A stretch of 64,000 nt of DNA from Mesorhizobium sophorae (GTDB taxonomy: Bacteria > Pseudomonadota > Alphaproteobacteria > Rhizobiales > Rhizobiaceae), in NCBI RefSeq assembly GCF_002270415.1, contig NZ_NNRI01000007.1, positions 496,001 through 560,000 of the forward strand. The letters are read 5' to 3'. Each line of letters begins with the position of its first letter. Within the stretch, counting starts at the first letter, position 1. The translations under genes and the position numbers were made by a program. Below the pieces are notes generated by a model. That model was not told where the DNA came from, made no database searches, and worked only from the letters and a program-made list of their open reading frames with translations. Below, one piece after another: positions 8,667 to 17,599 of the stretch.

Positions 8667-9746
8667 TTATGCGGCTTGCCGCGCGCGCTGCTGTATCGCC
8701 CTGTCCACGATCGAGAAGAAGGTGATGAACTGGCGGTCGGGTTCCAGTTCCGGCCGCCCGGCGAAGCTGCGCGCGAGGCCCGAGACCCGGTCATATTCCT
8801 GGCTGTCGTTCCACAGCCGCCTGACGGCCGCGACCCAGTCGGCGAGCGGTGCATCGTAGTCGAGCACCACGCCACCTGAGCCGATCGCCTCGGGCAGGCC
8901 GCCGCGCCGCGAGCCGACAACCGGGATTCCGCTGCAATGGGCTTCCGACGCGACGCGGCCCCATGCCTCTTCCCATTTGCTGGGAGCAAGCAGGATCTTG
9001 GTGCGGCCGTAGACCGTCTTCATGTCGCTGGTGCGGCTCTCCAGCACGACATTGCACAAAGGCGCGATCGTCTGTTCGATCCGCGCCCGATGATCGTCTT
9101 CCAGCTTCCAGCTTTCGACGAACAGGAACGATATCTCGGGGCAGGCGCCGGCGATGCGCACCGCAAGCTCGAAACCCTTTTCCTCATAGGGATTGATCAG
9201 CGTGACAAACTGGCCCGTCGTCGGCGTGCTGTAATGCGCCGGATTGATGGTCGGCGGGATCACCGTCGCGTTGATGTCGAACTCGTTCTTGTAGGTGCGC
9301 GCGGTGAACTCGGAATTCGCGATGTATAGTGCAGAACGCAGTTCGCGCAGGTCGCCGCCCAGTTCATGGAATTCGACATTGCGGAGATAGACGACCAAAG
9401 GCACGCCCTCCGCCTGCAGCGCCTTGCCGATCGGAACCGATTTGTGACACTGGACGACGGCCACATCCGGCTTCAGCCTGTCGACGGCAAAGGCCGCCGC
9501 TTCCCAGGGAAACCAGGCCCGCACCACCGGATAGCCGGGATAGCTGTCGATGACCGCCGGTTGCCGCAACAGCTTCATCTTGGCGCGCGCCTTCAAGCCG
9601 AAGACACCATCGCCGAACAGGGCGGCGAGCACAGCGGCTTCATGGCCATGTTCGATCAACTGCTCGGCCAGATGGTGCGTGCTCGACTGAACGCCGCCGC
9701 TGAACTCGGGTGGATAGCCGCTGCCACCTGCAAAAAGGACTTTCAT
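8667..9746 (-). CDS. Glycosyltransferase family 4
   Basis: 359 residues from the ATG at 9744-9746, preceded by AAGGAG nine bases upstream. GT-B fold: N-terminal KVLFAGGSGYPPEFSGGVQS, a mid-region YIANSEFTARTYKNEFDI, and the C-terminal donor site ILLAPSKWEEAWGRVASEAH with GIPVVGSRRGGLPEAIGSGG (the E-x7-E region of GT4). It should transfer a sugar from a nucleotide-sugar donor in the cytoplasm. It lies downstream of the Tat-signal/GMC pair on the same strand, so it may serve a branch or side-chain decoration. Donor and acceptor are unknown. Confidence 0.8.
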   Translation of the reverse strand: MKVLFAGGSGYPPEFSGGVQSSTHHLAEQLIEHGHEAAVLAALFGDGVFGLKARAKMKLLRQPAVIDSYPGYPVVRAWFPWEAAAFAVDRLKPDVAVVQCHKSVPIGKALQAEGVPLVVYLRNVEFHELGGDLRELRSALYIANSEFTARTYKNEFDINATVIPPTINPAHYSTPTTGQFVTLINPYEEKGFELAVRIAGACPEISFLFVESWKLEDDHRARIEQTIAPLCNVVLESRTSDMKTVYGRTKILLAPSKWEEAWGRVASEAHCSGIPVVGSRRGGLPEAIGSGGVVLDYDAPLADWVAAVRRLWNDSQEYDRVSGLARSFAGRPELEPDRQFITFFSIVDRAIQQRARQAA

Positions 9747-9813
9747 GGGATCGGGCTCCTTGTCGCATATCGTATTTCGTTCCGAGGCAACCGGCGGCGC
9801 CTCGCTTTCGACG

Positions 9814-10263
9814 TCAGGCGAGTTTCGGCGGCTCCAGATTCGCGAACGGGTTGGTACAGGATTGCCAGCCGGTAAACCGGATCGGGTCATTGGGCGAACT
9901 GCGCCATGCGTAGTCCGTCAGCATATGGAATTCAGCGATGACCCAGCGATCGAATTGGATCAGATCTTCCCGCTTCTCCTGGGGCAGCAGGCGGCGGACG
10001 GCGCCCAATTTGAGCTCCTCGACCAGGGTAACGGCGTCGCTAAGCTTGTCGCTGGGAAATATCCACGGGTTCCGGTTGCGGAACTCCAGCACGAACTGCT
10101 GCAGATGCTCGATACGGATGTTGAGCCTGCCGAGGTATTTTTCGAGGGTGACGCGCACCAGGTCCTCATCGGAAAACGAGCTGACGGCGGCAAAGGCGAC
10201 GCCCGTCGACACCACCCCACCGGCCACGATGGCCAAGGCTGAGCGTCTGGAAACTTCGATCAT
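9814..10263 (-). CDS. Tat-signal small protein, putative subunit of the GMC oxidoreductase
   Basis: 149 residues from the ATG at 10261-10263, chosen because AGGAGG lies upstream; a GTG six codons earlier is less likely. The N-terminus has a twin-arginine motif, SRRSALAIVAGG, and a hydrophobic stretch ending near AFAAVSS, so it should be exported folded or membrane-anchored. The rest is polar, with Trp in NPWIFPS and FTGWQSCTNPF. It starts 14 bp after the GMC gene, which fits a two-subunit enzyme like those where a small Tat-carrying subunit takes a GMC flavoprotein to the periplasm. No known family was recognised with certainty. Confidence 0.6.
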   Translation of the reverse strand: MIEVSRRSALAIVAGGVVSTGVAFAAVSSFSDEDLVRVTLEKYLGRLNIRIEHLQQFVLEFRNRNPWIFPSDKLSDAVTLVEELKLGAVRRLLPQEKREDLIQFDRWVIAEFHMLTDYAWRSSPNDPIRFTGWQSCTNPFANLEPPKLA

Positions 10264-10277
10264 CCGATGCCCTCCTG

Positions 10278-11720
10278 TCACGCAATGCGGCTCGCCGCCC
10301 TCAGGGAGAGGGCCGCGGCGGTCAGGCTCGGGTTGGCGCAGGAACAGCTCGGATAGGTGCTGGTGCCGACGACAACCAGGTTTCTCAACTGATGGTGGAT
10401 CATGTCGCTGTCGATCACCGAATCGGCCGGACCGGTTCCCATCCTCAGCGTGCCCTGGACGTGCGATTCGGTTGGCCGGATGCCACGATCGAAGAGCTTT
10501 TCGACCGGCAGCGGAGCCAGAAGGTCAGGCAATTTCTCCAGCGCGCGGGCCATGCCCTTGACCGCGTAGTCCGACGGCGCCTTGAAGTTGACGAAGGCGT
10601 TGTCGTCTTCGTCGAGGGTGACGAAATTTTCGTGGTCGAGCAGGTTTTCGGTGACCACGACGAGCGGCAGCGCCTGGCGCAGCCGCCCCTTTTCGGCACG
10701 CATTCCGTGCTGCCAGCGGTTCTCGAAATAGACCAGTGCCGCCGCATGCTCCGATCTGTGCGGACCGTCATAGAGGCCGAAGTTCAGGCCGGTGGTGATG
10801 GTGCTGCCGTCGAAATTGTCGACACCGTCGAGATAGACCTCGAAGTTCCAGCCGTATGATTCGTGCAGGCCGCGGCCGACGAATTCGCCGCCCAGGCCGG
10901 ACCGCAGCATGATCGCCGCGCTCTGGATGGCATTAGCGCCGAGAATGAAAAGGTCACCGCTGACCTGGTATTCCTTGCCGTCATGCATGAACGTGACCGA
11001 GCGGACCGTGCCGCCGACATGATCGAGCCGCCGCACCTCCGCACCGAGGCAAACCGAAATGTCGGGATGCTCGAAGACATGCATCAAGCCGTTGTTGACG
11101 GTGAATTTGGCGTCGACCGGACACAGCCAGCAGCGCAGGTTGGCACAGCACGAGGTGCGCTGCGCGGTCGGCACCCGCGCCCGCGCCGTCGGCATGACGA
11201 AATGCTGGCCGGGCTGCGCCGCCTTCATCATCCGGTCCGGCGTCGACATGCGATGCGGCGGTTGCGGGAACGGCTTCGAGCGCGGCAGCATCGCCGCCAT
11301 GTCGGGATCGCCGGAGATCGACATGATATCTTCAGCGTCACAGTAGAACGGCTCGACGTCGTCATAGCTGATCGGCCAGTCATTGCCGATGCCGTAGGTG
11401 CTTTTCAACCTGAAGTCATTGGGATGGAACCTTGGCGTCTGCGCGAACCAGCAGTTCGTTCCACCCCCCAGTCCGATGGTGTAGTTCCACGGCTTGTCGG
11501 AATTGGTCTTGTAGGTCGTCTCGTCGTCGATGTCGGTGTTGGCATTCTGCTGAAGTTGCCATTCATGGGTGTTGTGCCGGCCCCATTCGAGCACCAGGAC
11601 GCGCGCCTTTCGGCGCTTGGCGAACTCATGCAGGAAGAAGGCCGAGCCGAAGCCGGAACCGATCGCGACGAGATCGAAATGATCGCTGGTGATTTGCTCG
11701 GGCTTTACGTCCAGCACCAT
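10278..11720 (-). CDS. GMC-family FAD-dependent oxidoreductase
   Basis: 480 residues. The FAD-binding Rossmann motif AIGSGFGSAFFLHEFAKR is near residues 19-36, followed by VLEWGR. GLGGGTNCWFAQTPRF is the usual active-site loop, and the C-terminal GMC signature includes HVQGTLRMG and LVVVGTSTYPS. A Cys-rich segment (SCCANLRCWLCPVDAKF, about 200-216) resembles that of membrane-bound sugar or polyol dehydrogenases. It should oxidise an alcohol or sugar hydroxyl with FAD. With the small Tat-signal partner just downstream, periplasmic localisation by hitch-hiking is likely (inference). The position between ugd and a GT4 gene suggests oxidation of an EPS-related sugar, but the substrate is not shown. 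Confidence 0.82.
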   Translation of the reverse strand: MVLDVKPEQITSDHFDLVAIGSGFGSAFFLHEFAKRRKARVLVLEWGRHNTHEWQLQQNANTDIDDETTYKTNSDKPWNYTIGLGGGTNCWFAQTPRFHPNDFRLKSTYGIGNDWPISYDDVEPFYCDAEDIMSISGDPDMAAMLPRSKPFPQPPHRMSTPDRMMKAAQPGQHFVMPTARARVPTAQRTSCCANLRCWLCPVDAKFTVNNGLMHVFEHPDISVCLGAEVRRLDHVGGTVRSVTFMHDGKEYQVSGDLFILGANAIQSAAIMLRSGLGGEFVGRGLHESYGWNFEVYLDGVDNFDGSTITTGLNFGLYDGPHRSEHAAALVYFENRWQHGMRAEKGRLRQALPLVVVTENLLDHENFVTLDEDDNAFVNFKAPSDYAVKGMARALEKLPDLLAPLPVEKLFDRGIRPTESHVQGTLRMGTGPADSVIDSDMIHHQLRNLVVVGTSTYPSCSCANPSLTAAALSLRAASRIA

Positions 11721-11787
11721 CAGCCAAAACTCCTTGCCGCGCCGGGCACGCCCGCCGGATTCCGCTTCCGGCTCTTCGCTCCCGGCC

Positions 11788-13119
11788 TCATGCCGCCATT
11801 CTGCCGATCGAGTGATATTCGATGCCGTGGCGGGCGATCACCTTTGGGTCATAGAGGTTGCGGCCATCGAAGATGATCGGCGTGGTCAGCGCATCCTTCA
11901 TCGCGTCGAAGGACGGCGCGCGGAAACTCTTCCATTCGGTGGCGATCAGCAGCGCATCGGCGCCGCGCAGCGCGGCTTCCTTGGTGCCGCACAACAACAG
12001 GTCGTCGCGCAGCCCGTAGATGTGCTGGCATTCCTGCATCGCCTCGGGGTCATAGGCCTGCACTTTGGCGCCGGCGTTCCACAGCGCCTCCATCAGCGTG
12101 CGGGCGGGCGCCTCGCGCATGTCGTCGGTGTTGGGCTTGAAGGCCAGCCCCCACAGCGCAAAGGTCTTGCCCTTGAGATTGCCCTTGAAATAACGATTCA
12201 CCTTGTCGAACAGGACGGATTTCTGCTCGTTGTTGCGCTCCTCGACGGCGCGCAGCAGCTTGGCGTCGAACTTGACGCCTTCGGCGGTCTTGATCAGCGC
12301 GCGCACATCCTTGGGGAAGCACGAGCCGCCATAGCCAAGCCCCGGATAGATGAAGTGGTAGCCGATGCGCGGATCGCTGCCGATGCCCTTGCGGACCTCC
12401 TCGATGTCGGCGCCGAGCTGTTCGGCCAGGTTGGCCATCTCGTTCATGAAGCTGATCTTGGTCGCCAGCATGCAATTGGCGGCGTATTTGGTGAATTCGG
12501 CGCTGCGCACGTCCATCACGATCATCTTCTCGTGGTTGCGGTTGAAGGGAGCGTAGAGCTCGCGCATCACCGCTTCGGTGCCCTCGCTGTCGGTGCCGAC
12601 GATGATGCGGTCGGGCTTCATGCAATCGGCAACCGCGGAACCCTCCTTGAGGAATTCCGGATTCGAAGCGACGTCGAAGGACAGGTCCTCGCGCCCTCTT
12701 TTCTTCAGCGTCTCGGCGACCCTGGCCTTCACCTTTTCGCAGGTGCCGACCGGCACGGTCGACTTGCCGACGATGATCTTGGGGGTGTCCATCTCACGGC
12801 CGATGGTCTCGGCGACCGCCAGCACATATTTGAGATCGGCCGAACCGTCCTCGCCCGGCGGCGTACCAACCGCGATCATCTGGATTTCGCCGTGCCTGAC
12901 CGCGGCCGCTGCGTCGGTGGTGAACTTGATGCGGCCAGCGGCATGGTTCTCCTTGACGAGGCTTTCGAGCCCCGGCTCGAAAATCGGAACGAACCCCTGG
13001 TTGAGCCGCTCGACCTTATTGGCGTCGATGTCGACGCACACCACCTGGTGCCCGACTTCGGCAAGCACCGCTGCCTGCACGAGACCGACATAGCCAATTC
13101 CAAAGACCGTCAAATTCAT
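11788..13119 (-). CDS. ugd: UDP-glucose 6-dehydrogenase
   Basis: 443 residues, normal length. The NAD-binding start [20 protein letters not shown] is followed by [13 protein letters not shown], the substrate loop [12 protein letters not shown] and the catalytic-Cys loop [13 protein letters not shown]. It oxidises UDP-glucose twice to UDP-glucuronate. In S. meliloti this enzyme is RkpK, needed for K-antigen, LPS and galactoglucan. Here it sits between exoK and the GMC gene, so the polymer of this locus may carry glucuronate, unlike classical succinoglycan. That conclusion is inference. Confidence 0.95.
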   Translation of the reverse strand: MNLTVFGIGYVGLVQAAVLAEVGHQVVCVDIDANKVERLNQGFVPIFEPGLESLVKENHAAGRIKFTTDAAAAVRHGEIQMIAVGTPPGEDGSADLKYVLAVAETIGREMDTPKIIVGKSTVPVGTCEKVKARVAETLKKRGREDLSFDVASNPEFLKEGSAVADCMKPDRIIVGTDSEGTEAVMRELYAPFNRNHEKMIVMDVRSAEFTKYAANCMLATKISFMNEMANLAEQLGADIEEVRKGIGSDPRIGYHFIYPGLGYGGSCFPKDVRALIKTAEGVKFDAKLLRAVEERNNEQKSVLFDKVNRYFKGNLKGKTFALWGLAFKPNTDDMREAPARTLMEALWNAGAKVQAYDPEAMQECQHIYGLRDDLLLCGTKEAALRGADALLIATEWKSFRAPSFDAMKDALTTPIIFDGRNLYDPKVIARHGIEYHSIGRMAA

Positions 13120-13186
13120 TCGAGTTCATTCCCATGCAAGGCAGCGGACCGCTCTCGGCCCGGCCAGTTCAAATCGACTTTCCCAA

Positions 13187-14050
13187 CTACTTTATGCTGC
13201 ATGCCAGCGATTCTGGAAACTGACAGGGCTCGCCCAAGGCCGTGAACGCCACGCGATCGATCTGCAGCGTGAGCTTGCGGCCTGGATCGGCGAACTCTCC
13301 CATCCAACCGGTCATCTTGTCGCTGCCCCAAAGGCTGAAGAATATCTTCTGGGCATGCGTCGGCAATTTCGCCGGATCGGTGATCGTGTTGACCAGCTGG
13401 CCGTTGACATACCAGCGCAAGCTATCTTTCTGCCAGACGAAGGCATAGTCGTTGAAGGCCTTGTCGGTGCCGCCCGCCACGTCGACCAGCTTCTCATTGT
13501 TGCCCTTGCCGGCGATGTAGGCGTTGACCTGCACCTTGGAGGTGTCCTTGGTCAGGACCTCGAAGTCGATCTCATCCCAGGGCTGCTTGTCGGACGGTCC
13601 GATATAGGAGAAGAAAGCCGCATTGAGACCGGAGCCGGTGTCGGTCTTTATCCGCGCCTCATAGGTGCCGTAACCGAAGCGCTGCTTGGTCTGGATCTCG
13701 CCGCAGGCGTAGTCGCGGTCCTTCAGCTTCTGCTTTTCGAAGCCGAGCGACAGCACCCCGTCGGACAGCGCGACCAGGCCTTTCGACCAGGTGCAGTTTT
13801 GATGACTGCCGTTCGACCAACCGTCGGAAACATACCAGCGTGCACGATCGAAGCTGGTGAAATCATCGACGAATGAAGGCGACGACTGAATGTCCTGGGC
13901 GAGGGCGGGAGCCGTCACCAAGCTCCCAAGAGCGACGAGCAGCAACGCGCTGATCGCACTCAGCCGCTTGAGGCCGGCTCGTCTGGCCTGGCTTGTGAAC
14001 GGCGTTCCGCCGGTTGCGATGGTGGACGTAGTCTTCGGATTCGAATTCAT
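13187..14050 (-). CDS. exoK: Secreted GH16 endo-glycanase, ExoK-like
   Basis: 287 residues. A basic, hydrophobic N-terminal segment (about 31-51, SAISALLLVALGSLVTAPAL) with AQ at the likely cleavage site marks a secreted protein. The family 16 catalytic motif DEIDFE is at about 159-164, with W158 just before it, and GYGTYEARIKT and GLNAAFFSYIGP precede it as in beta-1,3-1,4-glucanases. In S. meliloti ExoK cleaves nascent succinoglycan to give low-molecular-weight forms active in symbiosis. The mature protein has cysteines at 86 and 116 and two near the C-terminus. It lies 67 bp upstream of ugd on the same strand. Confidence 0.9.
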   Translation of the reverse strand: MNSNPKTTSTIATGGTPFTSQARRAGLKRLSAISALLLVALGSLVTAPALAQDIQSSPSFVDDFTSFDRARWYVSDGWSNGSHQNCTWSKGLVALSDGVLSLGFEKQKLKDRDYACGEIQTKQRFGYGTYEARIKTDTGSGLNAAFFSYIGPSDKQPWDEIDFEVLTKDTSKVQVNAYIAGKGNNEKLVDVAGGTDKAFNDYAFVWQKDSLRWYVNGQLVNTITDPAKLPTHAQKIFFSLWGSDKMTGWMGEFADPGRKLTLQIDRVAFTALGEPCQFPESLACSIK

Positions 14051-14201
14051 ACCAAACTCACCTTTGTGCTGTGCATCCCCAACCCAAAGTCGACGTTCGA
14101 ACCACTTCCTGAACGGGCCAACCTTGACCTCCTGCTTGACCCTCCCCTGACCTTGTCCTGCCTCGCATCAAATCTGTTGCAGCAATTGCGAACCTTCACT
14201 T

Positions 14202-14606
14202 TCAACCTCTGCCAGCGCCCGCCGGCCTGGTGTACTCGGCGGCAGCGGTGGCCGAATCGGACGCCGCATTCTCGTCGAAGACCGTATCCAGCGAATGACG
14301 GAGTTCTTTCATCATGCCGTTCTGGCGCGACAGCTCCGCGATGCGGCGTTCGCAATTCAGGATCGACGTCGTCAGTGCGCTGACTTCGGACGACCGACGG
14401 TCGGAGGTGGAGCCGTTCTCCATCGCTTCGACCAGGAAAGCGGCGTTGGTCGCCTTCGTCCGATAGCGATTCTCCAACCCGGCTCTCTCGGCCTCGATCT
14501 CGACCGCGATCTGCTCAAACAGCTTTGCCAGGCGATCAAGACGTGAACCATCGGTCTGCCGGTCGCGGGCCGGATCCCTAGATCTGAAACCGAATATCGA
14601 AGCCAT
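14202..14606 (-). CDS. Hypothetical protein, helical, no recognised domain
   Basis: 134 residues, highly charged, with long predicted helical stretches rich in Ala, Glu and Arg (RLDRLAKLFEQIAVEIEAER; LNCERRIAELSRQNGMMKEL) that may form a coiled coil. No signal peptide or membrane segment is seen. I do not recognise a family. It is on the exoK strand with a 151-bp gap to exoK. A TTGCRNTGCA box lies about 160 bp upstream, as for several exo genes, so it may be part of the same regulon. Codon use resembles its neighbours. Confidence 0.6.
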   Translation of the reverse strand: MASIFGFRSRDPARDRQTDGSRLDRLAKLFEQIAVEIEAERAGLENRYRTKATNAAFLVEAMENGSTSDRRSSEVSALTTSILNCERRIAELSRQNGMMKELRHSLDTVFDENAASDSATAAAEYTRPAGAGRG

Positions 14607-14764
14607 GAACTCAGATTCCTGTCATCGCCGGCCTACGGGCCGGGCTTCTGGCCGATCCCCGCAGCCGGGGCTCAAAAAACTCATACTGCTCTGTCCTGCT
14701 CCCCTGAGGGAGAGACATCAGACCAATCCGATCGGGGGCCAGTTCGGCTGGTCGTCCAATTTGC

Positions 14765-14774
14765 TGCACCGCAA
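14765..14774 (-). promoter_or_regulatory. TTGCRNTGCA box upstream of the 14.2-kb hypothetical gene
   Basis: On the minus strand this is TTGCGGTGCA within ATGTTGCGGTGCAGCAAAT. It lies in the 290-bp gap 14607-14896, in which nothing else was recognised. No convincing -10 element was found at the usual distance. Confidence 0.45.
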
Positions 14775-14896
14775 CATAGACTGCCATCGTCTGGGCCGCG
14801 AGGCAACCACCCAGTTCGTAAACTCATAAATCCGACCGAAATGGTTTGCGCGATGAGCTTGTCGCCGGCGGGTCAACCCGGACGAAACGGACAGTT

Positions 14897-15919
14897 TCAC
14901 CGCTCCTTGCCGCTGCTTGTGCCTGCCATCAAAAAACGCAATGGCGGCACGTGCTTGTGCCTGGACACAAGGCCGACGCGGCGAAACAGCGCCTCGAGCT
15001 TGTCGGACGCCACGCCCTGGACGATGGGGACGAGGTTGGATTGGCTGGCAAATGCGTAGGCCGCTGCCGATGCCAGCCCGTGCTCGGCCTTGACGTCGAG
15101 GAAATTGCGCAGCCGGTATTTGTCGCGCACGTGCCGCTCGTGCCGTCTCAACACCGCTTTCGAGCCTTCCGGCAGACTGTCGATCGCCAGGAGCGCGAGA
15201 TCGGCATCGGCCAGACGCTTGAGGTCCTGAGTCTTGTGGCGGCCGCTGAGCGAATCGGCACGGACGATGGCGCCGTAGCCACACGAGCGGATGACCTTGA
15301 AGCGCGCGCCGCAGGCGACAGCGCGGGCATAGAGTTCATAGTCCTCGCCGAGCCGCAGGCTCTCGTCATAACGCAACCCATGGCGATCGAGGAAGGCGCG
15401 GCTGATCACCGGCTTGAGGAAGCCCAGTTCGCCCCTTTGCACGCGGCGCCTGGAAATATTGCCTTCGACGAAGCTCTCGAAATCGAGGAATTCCGGATCC
15501 GCGGCGAATTGCGGGGCGACGATTTTCGTCGCGTCGCCGGTTGCATCATCCCTGATGAGCATGATGTTGTCCGCCGCGAAATCCCAGTCGGCGACGGCAA
15601 ACAGGTTGCGAAACCGGCCTTCGAGGAAAAAATCGTCGGCGTCGAGAATGCTGATGAACGGCGATCTCGAACTGGCGATCGCGGCGTTGCGAGCGTAGGA
15701 GGGGCCGCGATTGACATCGAGGCGCATCACCGCAAGCCGGCCGCTGCCGTCGTCGGCGGATCGCGCGACTGCCGCAGTGTCGTCCGTGGAGGCGTCGTCG
15801 ACGACGACGACTTCCGCCACTTCCGGTTCGCGCAACGCGGACGCGATGGCGACGGCGATTGTCGCCGCCGCGTTCTTGGCCGCGATGATCACGCAGACCT
15901 GTGATTTCGTCATCGACAT
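14897..15919 (-). CDS. exoU: Glycosyltransferase family 2, ExoU-like
   Basis: 340 residues from the ATG at 15917-15919 (MSMTKS), with AGAGG six bases upstream; upstream in-frame sequence lacks such a signal. GT-A motifs: VCVIIAAKNAAATIAVAIAS, VVVVDDASTDDT, RGPSYARNAAI and the metal site SILDADDFFLEGRF. It resembles ExoU, which adds the sixth sugar of the succinoglycan repeat, and is also a distant paralogue of the ExoO protein at 1.8 kb (shared GFLKPVISRAFLDRHGLRYD and LGEDYELYARA). It is 89 bp downstream of the nucleotidyltransferase gene on the same strand. The ExoU name rests on recalled similarity and is less certain than the GT2 call. Confidence 0.7.
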   Translation of the reverse strand: MSMTKSQVCVIIAAKNAAATIAVAIASALREPEVAEVVVVDDASTDDTAAVARSADDGSGRLAVMRLDVNRGPSYARNAAIASSRSPFISILDADDFFLEGRFRNLFAVADWDFAADNIMLIRDDATGDATKIVAPQFAADPEFLDFESFVEGNISRRRVQRGELGFLKPVISRAFLDRHGLRYDESLRLGEDYELYARAVACGARFKVIRSCGYGAIVRADSLSGRHKTQDLKRLADADLALLAIDSLPEGSKAVLRRHERHVRDKYRLRNFLDVKAEHGLASAAAYAFASQSNLVPIVQGVASDKLEALFRRVGLVSRHKHVPPLRFLMAGTSSGKER

Positions 15920-16008
15920 GGATAGCCTCTCGTACAGGTGATATCGATTTGTGTTCGCCCCGTACCCGTTCGATGCCCGATTGCCATCAGCGCCAGATCT
16001 GTGTTCAT

Positions 16009-17139
16009 TCAACGACCGCCCGGCCGTTCAAAGATGCGGCGGCTGATATCGGCGGACGCCGCCCAACCGGCTTCCGCCAGATATCGGACCGGCGCGCGGC
16101 CGCACAGTTCCCACAGCACCGTTCGCCGCTGCGGCCACCGAAGCGACGACAGCCACGGCGCCATGACCATGTTGAGCAGGTCCTCATTGCCGATGCGCGA
16201 CAGGATGCGCGTCGCACGCTCCGACAGCAGCGTGCCGGCACCGCCGAGCAGTACATCGGCTGCGCGTATACCAAGCAGCAGCGTATCGTCCAGTCCCTGC
16301 GCTACCGCGGCATCGAGCACATGCCGCTGGTCCGTCTCGTCGAGGCGGCTGGCGCTGGCGCGCACGTCACAGACATAGCCCGCGCAGGGTTCCCGGTTGA
16401 ACAGTGCCTTGGCGACGCTGATGCAGGACAAAAGCAGCGTGTCGGCGGCCGAGGTGAACGGCACCGTCCCACCGGCGATTTCGACCTGCCGCTTTCGCCG
16501 CAGAAACCCGTCCGCGTCGCGCGGGCTCGGCGAGCCGGGCTGCTGGAGGCGGTAGTGGAGATCTACCGTGGACGGCCTCGGTCCGTCGCCGCGCGTCATA
16601 TGCTGTTCGCCAAGGAAGCGAACCCACCAGACGGAGCGCGACTTGCCGGCGACCTCGTAGCCGATCGAGCGCAGCGCATCCCGCGCTTTGAAATAGCCGA
16701 CCGGCGAAACCAGAATGTCGACATCGCCCGAGGGCTTCATGAAGTGATCGTCGTAGAGAAGCTGCTGCTGGAACGGACCCTTCAGAAAGACGAAATCGAT
16801 CCGGCTTTCGCGCAGCACGTCATGGATCGCCATCGAATCCATGATGCAGGACGCGTTCATCGAAACCGTCCTCCTGCGGTAGCTGTCCAGCCAATGGAAA
16901 AGCTCGGGCGGTCTGTCACTGACAGGCGCGCGCGACAGGGCCTTGAGGACAAAGGTCGCGACCTTGTTCAGCCTGGCGATGTCGGCAACATTGGCACCGC
17001 CTGGGCCGGGCATCGATACGTCGCCAGTAGTGGCTCCTGCCCCGGCGAAATACAACCGCAGGCAGGCCCGCACATAGGCAACCTCGTCGGCACAATCGGC
17101 GGCGCGCAGTCGTTCATAGGAACCATCCGGCAAGGCCAT
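16009..17139 (-). CDS. Nucleotidyltransferase-family protein (NTP_transf_5-like) of the lasso peptide cluster
   Basis: 376 residues. The diagnostic stretch is FVFLKGPFQQQLLYDD (about 116-131) followed by KPSGDVDILVSPVGY, giving the GDVDILV acidic pair of minimal nucleotidyltransferases of the uncharacterised NTP_transf_5 group. STVDLHYRL adds a third acidic position. Such proteins are found beside kinases in some lasso peptide clusters, where they modify the phosphorylated peptide or its phosphate. It is divergent from the lasso operon across a 517-bp region. Its own upstream region carries a TTGCRNTGCA box. It could alternatively act on EPS. Its place next to the lasso precursor favours peptide tailoring (inference). 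Confidence 0.72.
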   Translation of the reverse strand: MALPDGSYERLRAADCADEVAYVRACLRLYFAGAGATTGDVSMPGPGGANVADIARLNKVATFVLKALSRAPVSDRPPELFHWLDSYRRRTVSMNASCIMDSMAIHDVLRESRIDFVFLKGPFQQQLLYDDHFMKPSGDVDILVSPVGYFKARDALRSIGYEVAGKSRSVWWVRFLGEQHMTRGDGPRPSTVDLHYRLQQPGSPSPRDADGFLRRKRQVEIAGGTVPFTSAADTLLLSCISVAKALFNREPCAGYVCDVRASASRLDETDQRHVLDAAVAQGLDDTLLLGIRAADVLLGGAGTLLSERATRILSRIGNEDLLNMVMAPWLSSLRWPQRRTVLWELCGRAPVRYLAEAGWAASADISRRIFERPGGR

Positions 17140-17238
17140 TTAGCGCACAGTCTCCCCAAAAAGCGATTTGCGCGGCGCGTATGCTGCAAATGCGAAGCAA
17201 GCATCACCAAAAACCTTGATGGCGTAAAGCCTTTCCTT

Positions 17239-17248
17239 TTGCAGTGCA
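17239..17248 (+). promoter_or_regulatory. TTGCRNTGCA box upstream of the nucleotidyltransferase gene
   Basis: TTGCAGTGCA lies in TTTTGCAGTGCAGAATTTTG, about 100 bp upstream of the divergent nucleotidyltransferase start. A further half-like TTTTGCAAC follows at 17252-17260. It may also be read on the minus strand as CTGCACTGCA. It belongs to the set of seven boxes in the exo/lasso region. Confidence 0.45.
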
Positions 17249-17380
17249 GAATTTTGCAACCTGAGCGTTTACCGACACTTCTGAAAAGTCGGTCAAAACC
17301 GATGTTGAAATACCGCCCCTACCAAGGCGTTTTCAGCTGGCCTCACCATGGATTTGCCGGCTGAGTTCACCCTATTAGGG

Positions 17381-17503
17381 ATGCCTAAAATAAAGGCACT
17401 TGGCAAATGTTTTATTCAAGCAAAATCAAATGCTTAAAGAATCGGCATCGACATGGTCGCCAAACATAGGGAATCGGTCTAGAAGACGTCATATTTTAGG
17501 CAT
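17381..17503. repeat. 12-bp inverted repeat in AT-rich lasso promoter region
   Basis: ATGCCTAAAATA at 17381-17392 is the exact reverse complement of TATTTTAGGCAT at 17492-17503. The region 17360-17580 is clearly richer in AT than the flanking genes. It also holds shorter inverted repeats, AAGCA/TGCTT near 17418-17435 and GCCTG/CAGGC at 17546-17561. This may be a paired operator, a looping site or a trace of insertion. Nothing else was recognised in the 517-bp gap apart from the boxes and the promoter candidate listed separately. Confidence 0.45.
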
Positions 17504-17561
17504 GACCCACACATAATGTGCTCGCGCAACCTGTAATTGATTAATGCCTGGTAAATCAGGC

Positions 17562-17599
17562 TTGACTCATAAATGCTGCCATGCAGCTATTGCGCTGCA
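17562..17599 (+). promoter_or_regulatory. Candidate promoter and TTGCRNTGCA box of the lasso operon
   Basis: TTGACT at 17562-17567 is a good -35. The -10 at 17-18 bp spacing (AGCTAT or GCTATT) is weak. The box TTGCGCTGCA at 17590-17599 overlaps or follows the -10 and lies about 57 bp upstream of the precursor ATG, a typical place for a repressor operator. A second TGC-rich pair (GCTGCCATGCAGC) lies just before it. Promoter strength and regulator are not shown. Confidence 0.4.
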
